Assembly (NCBI GenBank): GCA_002407905.1
Contig: DHPL01000010.1
Span: 9,148-15,898, forward strand
Source: Anaerolineaceae bacterium UBA5365
Lineage (GTDB): Bacteria > Chloroflexota > Anaerolineae > Anaerolineales > Anaerolineaceae
DNA: 6,751 bases
Direction of reading: 5' to 3'
A model generated the notes under the pieces. That model ran no database searches, was not told where the DNA came from, and saw nothing but the letters and a program-made list of their open reading frames with translations. Shown piece after piece: positions 1 through 6,042 of the stretch. Every line of letters starts with the position of its first letter. Positions within the stretch are counted from its first letter, which is position 1. The position numbers and the translations under genes are program-made.

Positions 1-23
1 TTTAGGCTGGTCTCGTTCAGCAT
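1..23 (-). CDS. Start of a divergent gene, product unknown (partial)
   Basis: On the minus strand an ATG (complement of 21-23) opens a reading frame that runs off the left edge after seven full codons, MLNETSL. It is preceded by a clear Shine-Dalgarno sequence, AAGGAG (complement of 28-33), four bases upstream of the ATG. The ribosome site, the start codon and the AT-rich spacer behind them suggest a real gene transcribed away from the oxidoreductase. Seven residues are too few to identify a family, so no function is proposed. The alternative is a chance ATG beside a purine run. Confidence 0.45.
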
Positions 24-68
24 GATTCTCCTTATTTGATTATCTGGGGATTTTTATGAGTTCCAAAT

Positions 69-77
69 TGATATAAT
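69..77 (+). promoter_or_regulatory. Extended -10 promoter for the oxidoreductase operon
   Basis: TGATATAAT contains a perfect -10 hexamer (TATAAT, 72-77) preceded by the TGn motif of extended -10 promoters. These need little or no -35 box, and none is recognisable at the usual distance (around 49-54). Transcription would begin near 84, giving a leader of about 34 nt before the ATG at 118. This is a sequence match only; AT-rich spacers produce such matches by chance. Confidence 0.5.
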
Positions 78-92
78 TACTCCATTAATTAT
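73..92. promoter_or_regulatory. Inverted repeat over the -10 and start site, possible operator
   Basis: ATAATTA (73-79) and TAATTAT (86-92) are perfect 7-bp inverted arms separated by six bases. The repeat covers the -10 hexamer and the predicted transcription start, which is where a dimeric repressor typically binds. The arms contain only A and T, so chance occurrence is a real possibility. No regulator gene is visible, although the divergent partial gene could encode one. Confidence 0.28.
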
Positions 93-117
93 GTTCTGGT
101 GAGAGCATGGAGGCTGG

Positions 118-1257
118 ATGGATATCTTATCATCTTTACAGAACCCGGGCAATCTCTTCAAAAAGTCTGCCGTCCTGAACTGGGGGATTTTAGGCACCTC
201 CCGGATCGCTGAAAAAACGATCATCCCCGCCGTAAAAGCGGGCAAGAACCAAAAGGTTCTGGCGGTTGGCAGCCGCAGCCTGGATAAGGCCCAGGCCTAC
301 GCCGGCCGGCTGGAGATTCCCAGGGCCTATGGCAGCTATGATGAGCTGCTGGCAGACCCTGAAGTGCAGGTGGTTTACATCCCGCTGCCCAACAACGAAC
401 ACGCGCCCTGGACGCTCAAAGCGCTGCAAGCGGGCAAGCACGTGCTGGTGGAGAAGCCCTTTGCGCTGAATGCCAGGGAAGCGCGGGAAATGGTGGACCT
501 GGCCCAGGCGCGCAATCTGGTACTCATGGAGGCCTTCCAGTACCGCTATAACGATCACATCGATAAACTGCTGGAACGTGTGCGCAGCGGGGCGATCGGC
601 AGCCCGCGGATGATGCAGGTGCTGTTTAGCTTCACGCTCACAAACCCCAACGATTTTCGCCTGGTGCCTGAACTGGGAGGCGGCGCGCTCTATGATATCG
701 GCACGTATTGCGTCAATCTGATGCGCCTGGTGGCCGGCCGGGAGCCGGTGAGCGTGCAGGGCGTCAGGCACGATGGCAATACCGGCATCGACCTGCAATT
801 CAGCGGCCTGCTGGACTTTGGCGAACAGCTCATCGGAAGCTTTGTGTGCGCGATGAACGCGGTGCCCAGCAACAGTTTCAGGGTGGTGGGTGATCAGGGC
901 AGCCTAAGCCTGGAAACGCCCTTTGTGAACGAAGGCGCCAAGGCCCGGCTAAGCCAGGACGAGCACAGCGTGAGCACCCGCGGCAGCAATGGCCCCCGCA
1001 ACATCGTGGAGCATTTGTACTACGCCATCACCGAGAACGAAGCACGTCTTTACCCGCTCGAGGATGCCATCGCGAATATGGCTGTTCTGGATGCCCTGTT
1101 TGCCTCAGCGGAGCAGGCCGGGCAGCGGCTGCAGATGCCCCAGCCAACGCCTCCGGCCTCTGAAGTTCAGGCAAACTTTACCGAAGAATTCCCTAAGCCC
1201 GAAAAAACGGACTTAGCCGAAAAATCTAACTTTGAAGAAGGTCCGTTTAATGGATAA
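118..1257 (+). CDS. Gfo/Idh/MocA-family NAD(P)-dependent oxidoreductase
   Basis: A probable cytoplasmic sugar or polyol dehydrogenase/reductase of 379 aa. Residues 20-140 form a Rossmann fold: dinucleotide loop GILGTSRIA (23-31), GSR after the second strand (51-53, where Arg53 could favour NADP), and the family signature EKP (112-114) with the expected catalytic Lys113. The C-terminal substrate/dimer domain contains GGGALYDIGTYCVN (187-200). Its Tyr197 matches the catalytic tyrosine of the glucose-fructose oxidoreductase, dimeric dihydrodiol dehydrogenase and xylose dehydrogenase branch, which has Tyr where inositol dehydrogenases have His. The substrate cannot be named. The protein exceeds the usual length of about 330 aa: some 18 residues precede the fold, and a hydrophilic, partly acidic tail of about 35 residues (345-379) follows it. 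The ATG at 118 has GGAGG at 109-113, a short 4-nt spacing, and no other in-frame ATG lies before the nucleotide loop. The gene overlaps the next by 8 nt. Confidence 0.93.
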   Translation: MDILSSLQNPGNLFKKSAVLNWGILGTSRIAEKTIIPAVKAGKNQKVLAVGSRSLDKAQAYAGRLEIPRAYGSYDELLADPEVQVVYIPLPNNEHAPWTLKALQAGKHVLVEKPFALNAREAREMVDLAQARNLVLMEAFQYRYNDHIDKLLERVRSGAIGSPRMMQVLFSFTLTNPNDFRLVPELGGGALYDIGTYCVNLMRLVAGREPVSVQGVRHDGNTGIDLQFSGLLDFGEQLIGSFVCAMNAVPSNSFRVVGDQGSLSLETPFVNEGAKARLSQDEHSVSTRGSNGPRNIVEHLYYAITENEARLYPLEDAIANMAVLDALFASAEQAGQRLQMPQPTPPASEVQANFTEEFPKPEKTDLAEKSNFEEGPFNG

Positions 1258-1783
1258 GAACAATCACTCTTTCGGCCAGCGTTTCCAACGCTATTACCTG
1301 CCCACGCTGCTTATTGTGGCGCTGATCCTCATCCTGTGGATGACCCAAAGCAATCCGCCGCGCATGAACAGCGATTTCATTCCCAACGAGCACTTGCTCG
1401 AGATAGTGATCGGGTACATTGTTCTGGGGGCGGAACTGGCTGCTGCCTTTGTGGTGGCAACGGCGGGACTGCACGCGGTTTTCTCGTACCTGAGGGGGCT
1501 GCTGGATAAAAGCCTCACAGCCCAGATCAAAAGCAGCGAGAGCATCCGCCTGCGCATGGGCCATAAGCTGAGCCTGGCGCTGGAGTTTGCCGTGGCGGCA
1601 GACATCCTGCGTTTGGCAATTTCGCCCACGGCCTCGGATCTGCTGGTGCTTTTTGCCATCATCCTCCTGCGCATCCTGCTCAACTATTTCCTGGAGCATG
1701 ATATCGAGCGCATACGGGAATACAAACTGGTTCCGGAGTTGGACCAGGCTTACGGCTTGACGGAAGAAGAGACCGGGAACTAG
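1250..1783 (+). CDS. DUF1622-type membrane protein
   Basis: A 177-aa integral membrane protein of unknown function. Predicted helices lie near residues 15-31, 48-80, 105-122 and 128-147. The block from Arg102 to Thr127, with LEFAVAADILR inside it, and RILLNYFLEHDIE (141-153) match my recollection of the DUF1622 family, which is usually about 110-130 aa. The first helix and the linker to about residue 47 are therefore an N-terminal extension. I chose the ATG at 1250 because AAGAAGG (1235-1241) sits 8 nt upstream. A TTG at 1232 would add six residues but would consume that ribosome site. The start lies inside the end of the oxidoreductase gene, so the two are probably co-transcribed and translationally coupled. 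The charged C-terminus (150-177, ending EEETGN) is probably cytoplasmic. No catalytic residues are evident, and no function is proposed. Confidence 0.82.
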   Translation: MDKNNHSFGQRFQRYYLPTLLIVALILILWMTQSNPPRMNSDFIPNEHLLEIVIGYIVLGAELAAAFVVATAGLHAVFSYLRGLLDKSLTAQIKSSESIRLRMGHKLSLALEFAVAADILRLAISPTASDLLVLFAIILLRILLNYFLEHDIERIREYKLVPELDQAYGLTEEETGN

Positions 1784-1832
1784 GGTTTTATAGAGGTGTA
1801 TCAAATCTTATGCGCTTAAAATAAAAAAGGTG

Positions 1833-1838
1833 TAAAAT
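1833..1838 (+). promoter_or_regulatory. Weak -10-like box before the ATPase operon
   Basis: TAAAAT (1833-1838) matches five of six -10 positions and follows an A-rich stretch. A second TAAAAT lies at 1817-1822. Neither has a recognisable -35 box 16-18 bases upstream. Initiation from 1833-1838 would begin near 1845, so the terminator hairpin would sit at the very 5' end of the transcript. The promoter of the ATPase operon is therefore unsettled, and this is only a candidate. Confidence 0.22.
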
Positions 1839-1850
1839 CCGTCTTGCAAC

Positions 1851-1882
1851 GAGAGCCGCGTCCCCCGCTGCTCTCTTTTTTT
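1851..1882 (+). terminator. Intrinsic terminator upstream of the ATPase operon
   Basis: GAGAGC (1851-1856) pairs with GCTCTC (1870-1875). After one C/T mismatch, GCG (1858-1860) pairs with CGC (1866-1868), leaving the loop TCCCC. Seven T residues follow immediately (1876-1882). This is a strong Rho-independent terminator. It most simply ends transcripts of the oxidoreductase/DUF1622 operon, but it ends only 19 nt before the first ATPase gene. A promoter upstream of it would place it in the ATPase leader. Confidence 0.82.
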
Positions 1883-1901
1883 GATTAAAAAGCTGGGATA
1901 G

Positions 1902-2213
1902 ATGGATACCGAAGAAGTCTTGAAGAGAATCTTGATTTGTGATGCTAATGCCACACAGGCTTACGAAGAAGCTGAGCGGAAGTCAAAGCGGGCAGCAGCT
2001 GACGCAAAAGAAAAAATGGACAAAATCCTATCGGAGGCTTTAAGCTCAGCACAGACCGAGGCCAACAGAATTGAAACGGAAGCCAGGGCTGAATTTGATG
2101 CCCAGACGGTGCATGAGAACCGAAAAAGGCTTGATGCTGAAAAGCTTGAGGCAATGCGGCAGCGCTTTGGCGACGCCTTGGGCGAACTGCAGCATATCCT
2201 GCTGGAGGGTTAG
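1902..2213 (+). CDS. V/A-type ATPase peripheral stalk subunit H (also called G)
   Basis: A 103-aa, almost entirely charged and Ala-rich helical protein with no membrane segment. Residues about 3-90 form a long helix with coiled-coil character (for example YEEAERKSKRAAADAKEKMD, 21-40) and no globular domain. This matches the short stalk subunit called H or G in archaeal and Thermus ATPases and NtpF in Enterococcus hirae. It pairs with subunit E to form the peripheral stalk that keeps the A3B3 head from turning with the rotor. Sequence similarity alone is weak for such coiled coils. The call rests on size, composition and position as the first gene of the operon, the usual place for this subunit. 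The ATG at 1902 has only a poor ribosome site (GGGAT, 1895-1899). The gene ends 5 nt before subunit C. Confidence 0.8.
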   Translation: MDTEEVLKRILICDANATQAYEEAERKSKRAAADAKEKMDKILSEALSSAQTEANRIETEARAEFDAQTVHENRKRLDAEKLEAMRQRFGDALGELQHILLEG

Positions 2214-2218
2214 TTCAC

Positions 2219-3292
2219 TTGAGCGGTGCGGGCAGCTTTGGAGTGCTGAATGTACGCGTTCGTGCGGCACTGGCGCAGCTTTTGACCAGCGCGGATTTTG
2301 CACGCCTGATGCGCGCTGAGAGCTCCACTGCATTCGCGAACGCGCTGGCTGCCACCGCGTACGGAGAGTATCTTGTGGGCAGCGATTTGCAGGAAATCAG
2401 TTCCCGCCGCCTGGGCTATCAGATGCGTAAAAGAATCCCGGAGAAATTTAAACTCTTCCGCGATTACGCGCCGCAGGCAGCTGGCCGCCTGATTGATGTG
2501 CTTTTCCGATTGTATGAGCTGGATAATCTGAAGGTTGTATTACGGGGCATCAACCTGGGCGATAAGTGGCAAAAAGTGCTCTACTTGCTTTTTCCGATGG
2601 GGGAGTTTAAGTCCCTGCCCTTTCAGGCGATGGTGGAAACGGCTGATCTGGGCTCCGCGATCGCGCTGACGGCGGGCTCGGAATATTACGAACCCATGCG
2701 GGCCGCCTTACCGCGGGTGGCGCAGGAAGGCACTTTATTTTCCCTGGAAGTAGCCCTGGACCTGAATTATTGGACCAGGGTATGGTCCCTGACCAACGCA
2801 CTGAAGGGCAGCGACCGCAGTCTTGCCCGGGAATTGATCGCCGTAATCATCGAACGCAACGACCTTATCTGGGCGGTCCGCTACGCGCGTTTTCATCACC
2901 TGAATGAAGCAGAAATCATCAACTACACCCTGGGGTTTAGCCCTAAAGTGCCCGATTCGCTCCTGATTGATATAGCCAACGGCAGCTCTCTGTATGACCT
3001 ACTGCCGCGGATTTACCCGGATATCCAACTTGAGCCCCGCGTGGATGACATGACCTACCGCCTCAACGGCCTGGAAGTGGCCTTGCAGCGGCGGGAACAA
3101 AGTTTGTTACGCAACAAACTGAGTGCCTATCCGTTCAGTATCGGCGGCGCGTTGGCCTATCTCTTCCTGCTGGAGGACGAGGTTAGGGACCTGACAATGA
3201 TTTTGGAGGCTGTGAGCTTGGGCCTGTCCCGCAGCTCCTACCAGCCTTACCTTATTTCCATACCTGCTGCACAAGCTGCGGCTGAAAGTTGA
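2219..3292 (+). CDS. V/A-type ATPase subunit C (d-like central socket)
   Basis: A soluble 357-aa helical protein that caps the K ring and seats the central stalk on it, the equivalent of yeast Vma6/subunit d. Family features are the opening FGVLNVRVRAALAQLL (7-22), YELDNLKVVLRG (99-110), the ALDLNYW region (179-185), NDLIWAVRYARFHHL (214-228), and the C-terminal helix pair around GGALAYLFLLEDEVRDLTMI (309-328). Three repeated helical units are typical of the family, and the length is normal to slightly long. The start is TTG at 2219. It is supported by a strong GGAGGG (2204-2209) at 9-nt spacing, located inside the end of subunit H, and the first residues align with the normal family start. 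In Thermus and Enterococcus operons the C gene follows E; here it precedes I. Confidence 0.93.
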   Translation: MSGAGSFGVLNVRVRAALAQLLTSADFARLMRAESSTAFANALAATAYGEYLVGSDLQEISSRRLGYQMRKRIPEKFKLFRDYAPQAAGRLIDVLFRLYELDNLKVVLRGINLGDKWQKVLYLLFPMGEFKSLPFQAMVETADLGSAIALTAGSEYYEPMRAALPRVAQEGTLFSLEVALDLNYWTRVWSLTNALKGSDRSLARELIAVIIERNDLIWAVRYARFHHLNEAEIINYTLGFSPKVPDSLLIDIANGSSLYDLLPRIYPDIQLEPRVDDMTYRLNGLEVALQRREQSLLRNKLSAYPFSIGGALAYLFLLEDEVRDLTMILEAVSLGLSRSSYQPYLISIPAAQAAAES

Positions 3293-3297
3293 CCAAA

Positions 3298-5268
3298 ATG
3301 GCCTTTTTACGTCCCGAACCAATGACCCAGGTGACCATCGAGTTTCCGCAAAGCCTCTTGAAACAGGTCACATTTGCTGTTGCCCGATCGGCAGATTTCC
3401 AGATCGAGGATATGAGTTCCCTGAATAAGCGGCAGGGCGCGGAATTCGCCGCAGAAGCCCTTAGTCAGTCGGCAGGATTTAGCAGCCTGGAATCTGAAAT
3501 ACGCCAGTTATTAGACCAGATCGGCTTGGGTACCGGGGTTTCCAACGAAGCAGAGGATATCCAGGTGACCCAAGTTGAACAGATCGCCGAAAACACTGCG
3601 GGGCTGCGTGCTGAAATCAGCCAAGTCCTGAATGCGATTCAGGAGACCGAAAAACATCTGGTGGATTTAAAGCAGCTGCAGGGCTTGTTGACACCGTTTC
3701 AAGGTTTGGATATTGCTTTTGAAAGCATTCGCAACCGGCGCTATCTTTTCTCCGTGCTCGGAACCATGCCAGCCGACCGCTTGGAGCGCTTCCGCGAGAG
3801 CGTAGCCCGCTCGCCTTTCGTGATCCTTGAACTGGACAAAAAGGCACAGCGCAGTTCAGTGCTGATGCTTGGCCCTCGCAGCCAAAGCGAATACATGCTG
3901 CGTGTTGCCCGTTCCGCCTATCTGGATAGTGTGGAATTGCCGGATGACCTTAAAGGCACACCTGCTGAGATTTTGGTCTCCATCCGCAGTGAAACTGAGG
4001 ATCAGCAGAAGAAATTAACCACGCTTCATCAGCGCTTGGATGATATCCGCCAGCGGCATGGGGCACAACTGCAGCAGGTTTATTGGCAGGTGCGGTTAAG
4101 CCGGATGCTGGTGGAAGTGATCACCCGATATGGCAAGCTGAAAAATGATTACTTGGTGGTGGGATGGATCCCCCGTTCACGTCAGGAAGCATTTGGTGAG
4201 CGCCTGCGGGCGATCTCCCCCAATGTATTTGTCACCTTTGTACCCGATACCGAACTGGGGGCAAATGAAAGCCCCCCGGTGAAGCTTAATCATCAGGGGC
4301 CAATTGCCAGCTTTCAGAAATTGGTCACTACTTATTCCGTTCCTGGATACAACGAAATCGACCCGACTGTGCTGATGTTCATCACCTTCCCCCTGCTCTT
4401 CGGCGCTATGTTCGGGGATGTGGGGCAGGGGGCCTTGCTGGCGTTGGCCGGTGTGTTTTTACATCTAAATCGCGGTAAGGCCTTGAAACGGTACCAGAAA
4501 ATGGGCGCGATCATCGTGCTTTGCGGGATCAGCGCGGTGGTTTTCGGCTTTTTATATGGCTCGATCTTTGGCTTTGAGGAAACGATTAAACCCTTATGGG
4601 AGAGGCCGATCGACAATATCACGAGTATTCTGCTGGTCACCTTCGCCGCCGGGGCGGTACTGCTTTCCCTGGCTAACATTTTGTCCCTGATTAACGCGGC
4701 GAAACAAGGCCGCTGGGGCTACTTTTTGTTCAACGGCAAGGGCCTGGCAGGTTTGCTCTTGTATTGGTCCTTTCTAGGGCTGATCGTCGGCATGGCCGTA
4801 CCCCATCTGGGGTTGCCGACCAGGCTATTTACGTTAACGGCCCTGATAACCGGGACCCTGGTTTTGTTCTCGGGTGTTTTGGAGCGGCTGCTTGAACGGA
4901 AACGCCCGCTTTTCGAATCCGGGCTGCTGATCTACATCATTCAGGCCTTTTTTGAGTTTTTTGAAGTGATGATCGGCTTCATCTCCAACTCACTTTCCTA
5001 TGTGCGTGTAGGTGCATTCGCGGTTGCTCATGCCGGCCTTTCACGGGTCTTTATGATGCTTGCCGAGATGGTTGACCCGGCTGCCGGTGCCGGATATTGG
5101 ATTGTGATCGTGATCGGCAATTTTTTTATTCTTGGCTTTGAAGGCATGATCGTGAGCATTCAGACCCTCAGGCTGGAGTATTACGAGTTTTTCAGCAAAT
5201 TTTTCCGCGGCGGTGGGCGAATGTTCAGACCCATGCGCGCGATGAACACACCCAAGCAAGGAGCTTAA
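3298..5268 (+). CDS. V/A-type ATPase subunit I (a-like membrane stator)
   Basis: A 656-aa protein that provides the stator half of the ion channel. Residue numbers here count from a TTG at 3289; subtract 3 for the ATG at 3298. The N-terminal half (to about 350) is a cytoplasmic arm that contacts the peripheral stalks, with coiled coils near 95-130 and 235-265. The membrane half starts at PGYNEIDPT (352-360) and FGAMFGDVGQG (371-381) and has about eight helices. Arg573 in SLSYVRVGAFAVAH (568-581) matches the essential channel arginine of subunit a. Glu559 and the last-helix segment with Glu618, Gln625 and Arg628 are also conserved-type polar residues. All expected channel residues are present. 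The ATG at 3298 gives MAFLRPEPM, a start I associate with bacterial members. TTG at 3289, overlapping the C stop codon, is the alternative. Neither has a good ribosome site, so coupling to subunit C translation is likely. Confidence 0.95.
   Translation: MAFLRPEPMTQVTIEFPQSLLKQVTFAVARSADFQIEDMSSLNKRQGAEFAAEALSQSAGFSSLESEIRQLLDQIGLGTGVSNEAEDIQVTQVEQIAENTAGLRAEISQVLNAIQETEKHLVDLKQLQGLLTPFQGLDIAFESIRNRRYLFSVLGTMPADRLERFRESVARSPFVILELDKKAQRSSVLMLGPRSQSEYMLRVARSAYLDSVELPDDLKGTPAEILVSIRSETEDQQKKLTTLHQRLDDIRQRHGAQLQQVYWQVRLSRMLVEVITRYGKLKNDYLVVGWIPRSRQEAFGERLRAISPNVFVTFVPDTELGANESPPVKLNHQGPIASFQKLVTTYSVPGYNEIDPTVLMFITFPLLFGAMFGDVGQGALLALAGVFLHLNRGKALKRYQKMGAIIVLCGISAVVFGFLYGSIFGFEETIKPLWERPIDNITSILLVTFAAGAVLLSLANILSLINAAKQGRWGYFLFNGKGLAGLLLYWSFLGLIVGMAVPHLGLPTRLFTLTALITGTLVLFSGVLERLLERKRPLFESGLLIYIIQAFFEFFEVMIGFISNSLSYVRVGAFAVAHAGLSRVFMMLAEMVDPAAGAGYWIVIVIGNFFILGFEGMIVSIQTLRLEYYEFFSKFFRGGGRMFRPMRAMNTPKQGA
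5258..5263 (+). promoter_or_regulatory. Strong ribosome binding site of subunit K
   Basis: AAGGAG lies 6 nt before the K start codon, within the last codons of subunit I. I, F and E lack comparably strong sites. This is consistent with translational boosting of K, which is needed in many copies per enzyme while I is needed once. The stoichiometric reading is an inference. Confidence 0.6.
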
Positions 5269-5269
5269 A

Positions 5270-5719
5270 ATGATCTCTTCTCTGACTTACCTTTTCCTTC
5301 TCCCGATTGCCCTGATCCCGTTGGTTCCGGCTGTGGTTTTCTTTGTACGGCGTCGTAAAAAGGATTTGCGGACTGCCACAAAAGGCCTGATGGTTGGCCT
5401 GGGCTCGATGAACGTGATTATCGGTCTGATGGCGCTGGCCCTGGGCATTGTTTGGTTCTTTACGCCGCATGGTGTACAAGCTGCTGGAGCCGCCCAAGCC
5501 GCTACCAGTACGGATAGCATGGCCTCGCTTGGTGCGGCGCTCTCTACTGGCATGGCTGCGATTGGGGCCGGCATCGCTGTGGGCAATACCGGGGCCGCGG
5601 CGCTAGGCGCTATCGCGGAGAAACCTGAGATGTTCGGCCAGGCGCTGATCTTTGTGGGGCTTTCGGAAGGCATTGCCATCTATGGTCTCTTGATCTCCTT
5701 CCTCCTGCTGAACCGCTAG
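5270..5719 (+). CDS. V/A-type ATPase subunit K (rotor ring proteolipid) with N-terminal extension
   Basis: A 149-aa proteolipid that forms the rotating membrane ring. The last 65 residues are a canonical c-type hairpin: first helix about 85-112 with GAGIAVGNTGAAALGA (99-114), polar loop AEKPEMF (116-122), and second helix 123-147 with the ion-carrying Glu133 in GLSEGIAIYGLL (130-141). Before it lie two further helices (about 6-26 and 42-64) joined by a basic loop, RRRKKDLR (27-34), and an Ala-rich linker (69-83). These do not look like a second c hairpin: they have no Glu and no GxGxGxG pattern. I recall similar extensions in clostridial relatives. Two positions that carry Na+ ligands in Enterococcus NtpK are changed (Val104, Gly134), which leans towards proton coupling. 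The ATG has an excellent ribosome site, AAGGAG (5258-5263) at 6-nt spacing, fitting the need for many K copies per complex. Confidence 0.94.
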   Translation: MISSLTYLFLLPIALIPLVPAVVFFVRRRKKDLRTATKGLMVGLGSMNVIIGLMALALGIVWFFTPHGVQAAGAAQAATSTDSMASLGAALSTGMAAIGAGIAVGNTGAAALGAIAEKPEMFGQALIFVGLSEGIAIYGLLISFLLLNR

Positions 5720-5721
5720 CA

Positions 5722-6042
5722 ATGAAAATAAAGGTGATTGGGAATCCTGAGTTTGTGCAGGGTTTCGCGTTGAATGGTGTTTCGGGCAGCGCGGCTCAAA
5801 CTGCAGACCAGGTCCATGCCGCGATGGATTCAGCCCTCAAGGAGCCCAACCTGGGCTTGATTCTGGTGAGCGAGGACGCTGCCGCGCTCCTGGGAAAGCG
5901 GTTAAAGGCGCTGATCGCGCGGGTTGAGCCGCCAGTATTGATCACTCTGCCGGGGCCTGGCCAGGCAGAGAGCGGGATGGTGAACATAAAGGATTTGGTG
6001 ACCGACGCCATTGGCGTGGGCCAGGTGAAAGCAAGGGCATGA
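5722..6042 (+). CDS. V/A-type ATPase subunit F (central stalk)
   Basis: A small soluble protein of 106 aa, normal for the family (about 100-110). It binds subunit D in the central rotor shaft inside the A3B3 head and helps regulate ATP hydrolysis. It has the CheY-like alternating strand/helix pattern: KIKVIGNPEFVQGFALNGV (2-20), LGLILVSEDAA (44-54), and PPVLITLPGPG (70-80), which corresponds to the family's P-x-hydrophobic-P strand. The C-terminal helix (about 89-106) is the part expected to reach up along D. The ATG at 5722 follows the K stop codon by 2 nt with no evident ribosome site of its own, so translation probably continues from K. The end overlaps subunit E through ATGA. Confidence 0.92.
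   Translation: MKIKVIGNPEFVQGFALNGVSGSAAQTADQVHAAMDSALKEPNLGLILVSEDAAALLGKRLKALIARVEPPVLITLPGPGQAESGMVNIKDLVTDAIGVGQVKARA

Noticed and set aside
39..66. A minus-strand promoter for the divergent gene: TTGGAA (61-66) and GATAAT (39-44), 16-nt spacing
   Set aside because: The boxes are reasonable, but transcription would begin at about 31-32, essentially within the ribosome binding site, so the leader would be too short. A better element may be hidden in the AT-rich spacer.
107..178. A 23-codon + strand frame starting at ATG 107 and overlapping the oxidoreductase start in another frame, a possible leader peptide
   Set aside because: Its ribosome site (GGTGAG) is weak and too close, the peptide has no run of regulatory codons, and no attenuator hairpin follows. 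Probably chance.
190..798. A 202-codon open frame on the minus strand
   Set aside because: It lies wholly antisense to the well-supported oxidoreductase. Its His/Gln/Arg-rich protein resembles no family and is what GC-rich antisense frames typically give.
1247..1804. A 185-codon minus-strand frame over the DUF1622 gene
   Set aside because: The + strand protein has membrane helices and family motifs in this stretch. The antisense product is composition-biased with no recognisable domain.
4399..4431. GDVGQG in subunit I in place of the GDVGYG seen in some homologues
   Set aside because: As I recall, Gln at this position is common in bacterial members, so it is not an anomaly.
5287..5679. A 130-codon minus-strand frame over subunit K
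   Set aside because: It mirrors the Ala/Gly-rich K gene; the Ala/Pro-rich antisense protein is a codon-composition artefact.
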